Positions 5,087 through 5,497 of a stretch of 5,497 bases of DNA are shown here, piece after piece; position 1 is the first letter of the stretch, and the number at the start of each line of letters is the position of its first letter. The position numbers were made by a program, and so were the translations under genes. This DNA comes from CAYUYH01 sp964449175 (GTDB lineage: Bacteria > Planctomycetota > Phycisphaerae > SM23-33). The notes beneath the pieces are model-generated. The model worked only from the letters and a program-made list of their open reading frames with translations. It did not search any database and was not told the origin of the DNA. Location of the stretch: the NCBI GenBank assembly GCA_964449175.1, contig CAYUYH010000182.1:1-5497 (forward strand), given 5' to 3'.

Positions 5087-5497
5087 TTACTCCTCGCTGA
5101 CAGCCTGTGCGCCCCTGCCTCGCCGCCGGTCGGCCGCGACCATCTCGTCCACTCGTCGCCTGGCCCAGCGGTCGGCGGCCAGCAGCGACCCCAGAGTCAC
5201 CTCGTGGGCCGGGGGCGCATCTGTCAGTACGTCCTCTACCATCGGCACGATCTGCCCGAAGTTGACCCGCCCGTCCAGAAACGCCTGGACGGCGGCCTCG
5301 TTCGCGGCGTTCAGGACCGCGCCGGCCGTCCCGCCGGCCGCTATCACGCGGTAGCCCAGGTCAACCGCCCGGGCGAACCGCCCGGCGAGGGCAGAGAAGT
5401 GTAGCGTACCGACCGCCGGCAGGTCCAGGGGCGGCGTGCGGCGGTCCAGCCGGTCGGGGTAGCTCAGCGCATACGCGATCGGCAGGGACATGTCCGG
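5087..5497 (-). CDS. dxr: 1-deoxy-D-xylulose 5-phosphate reductoisomerase, C-terminal part (5' truncated by window)
   Basis: The last 136 residues of Dxr (IspC), which converts DXP to 2-C-methyl-D-erythritol 4-phosphate in the MEP isoprenoid pathway. The first residues visible are PDM-x-LPIAYALSYPDRL, a conserved Dxr block, so the in-frame ATG at 5491 is internal and not a start. Next come PPLDLPAVGTLHF and the conserved GGTAGAVLNAANEAAVQAFLDG, then NFGQIVPMVEDVL, matching the C-terminal helical domain. The NADPH-binding domain and most catalytic and metal residues lie beyond the window edge. The C-terminus ends in a short charged tail, AQAVSEE. The TAA stop is directly followed by the rseP ATG. 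dxr next to rseP is a common arrangement in many bacteria and supports both calls. Confidence 0.95.
   Translation of the reverse strand, partial: PDMSLPIAYALSYPDRLDRRTPPLDLPAVGTLHFSALAGRFARAVDLGYRVIAAGGTAGAVLNAANEAAVQAFLDGRVNFGQIVPMVEDVLTDAPPAHEVTLGSLLAADRWARRRVDEMVAADRRRGRGAQAVSEE
5090..5095 (-). promoter_or_regulatory. Ribosome binding site of rseP inside the dxr terminal codons
   Basis: On the minus strand GAGGAG forms the last two Glu codons of dxr and is followed at once by TAA and the rseP ATG. The 3-base spacing is shorter than optimal, which suggests that rseP depends on ribosomes finishing dxr (translational coupling). Confidence 0.5.

Noticed and set aside
3656..5404. A 582-codon open frame on the plus strand, antisense to rseP and dxr
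   Set aside because: Its product is rich in His, Arg, Asp and Val with no recognisable domain, and it runs across two well-supported minus-strand genes. It is open only because stop codons are scarce in antisense GC-rich DNA.
5489..5491. ATG at 5491 as the start of a short protein
   Set aside because: It is the internal Met of the conserved Dxr block PDM-x-LPI, and the frame continues to the window edge.

Overview
The window is GC-rich (roughly two-thirds G+C by eye) and almost entirely coding. It holds two convergent gene clusters that meet in a 29-base gap near position 2730. There is no RNA gene, mobile element or CRISPR array. A dxr-rseP pair, an RseP-type protease much longer than the enterobacterial form, and a set of small redox proteins together suggest an anaerobic or microaerophilic Gram-negative-type bacterium. 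A planctomycete or related lineage is my best guess, but that is an inference from gene style and not from a marker gene.

Plus strand, 1-2717: a tightly packed four-gene run. It starts inside a metal-efflux-type permease (SO_0444/ArsP-like) that carries a C-terminal heavy-metal-associated (HMA) domain. A small single-domain cupin follows, then a membrane-anchored thioredoxin with an N-terminal DUF6132-like two-helix module, then thiol peroxidase (tpx). Two of the three junctions overlap and the third is 15 bases, so this is almost certainly one operon. Its promoter lies outside the window. The theme is metal export plus thiol-based peroxide removal; the thioredoxin is a natural candidate reductant for Tpx if it faces the cytoplasm.

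Minus strand, 5497-2747: the C-terminal part of dxr (MEP isoprenoid pathway), then rseP (site-2 intramembrane protease) starting at the base next to the dxr stop, then 48 bases later a 53-residue rubredoxin. The rubredoxin is short and easily missed, but all four iron-ligating cysteines are present. It may be read through from dxr-rseP.

The points most worth a second look are the DUF6132-thioredoxin fusion inside a metal/peroxide operon, the apparent four PDZ-like units and the TDG (instead of LDG) motif in RseP, and the heavy use of the isoleucine codon ATA in a GC-rich genome. I do not see a clearly new biological system. The operon is an unusual combination of known parts.
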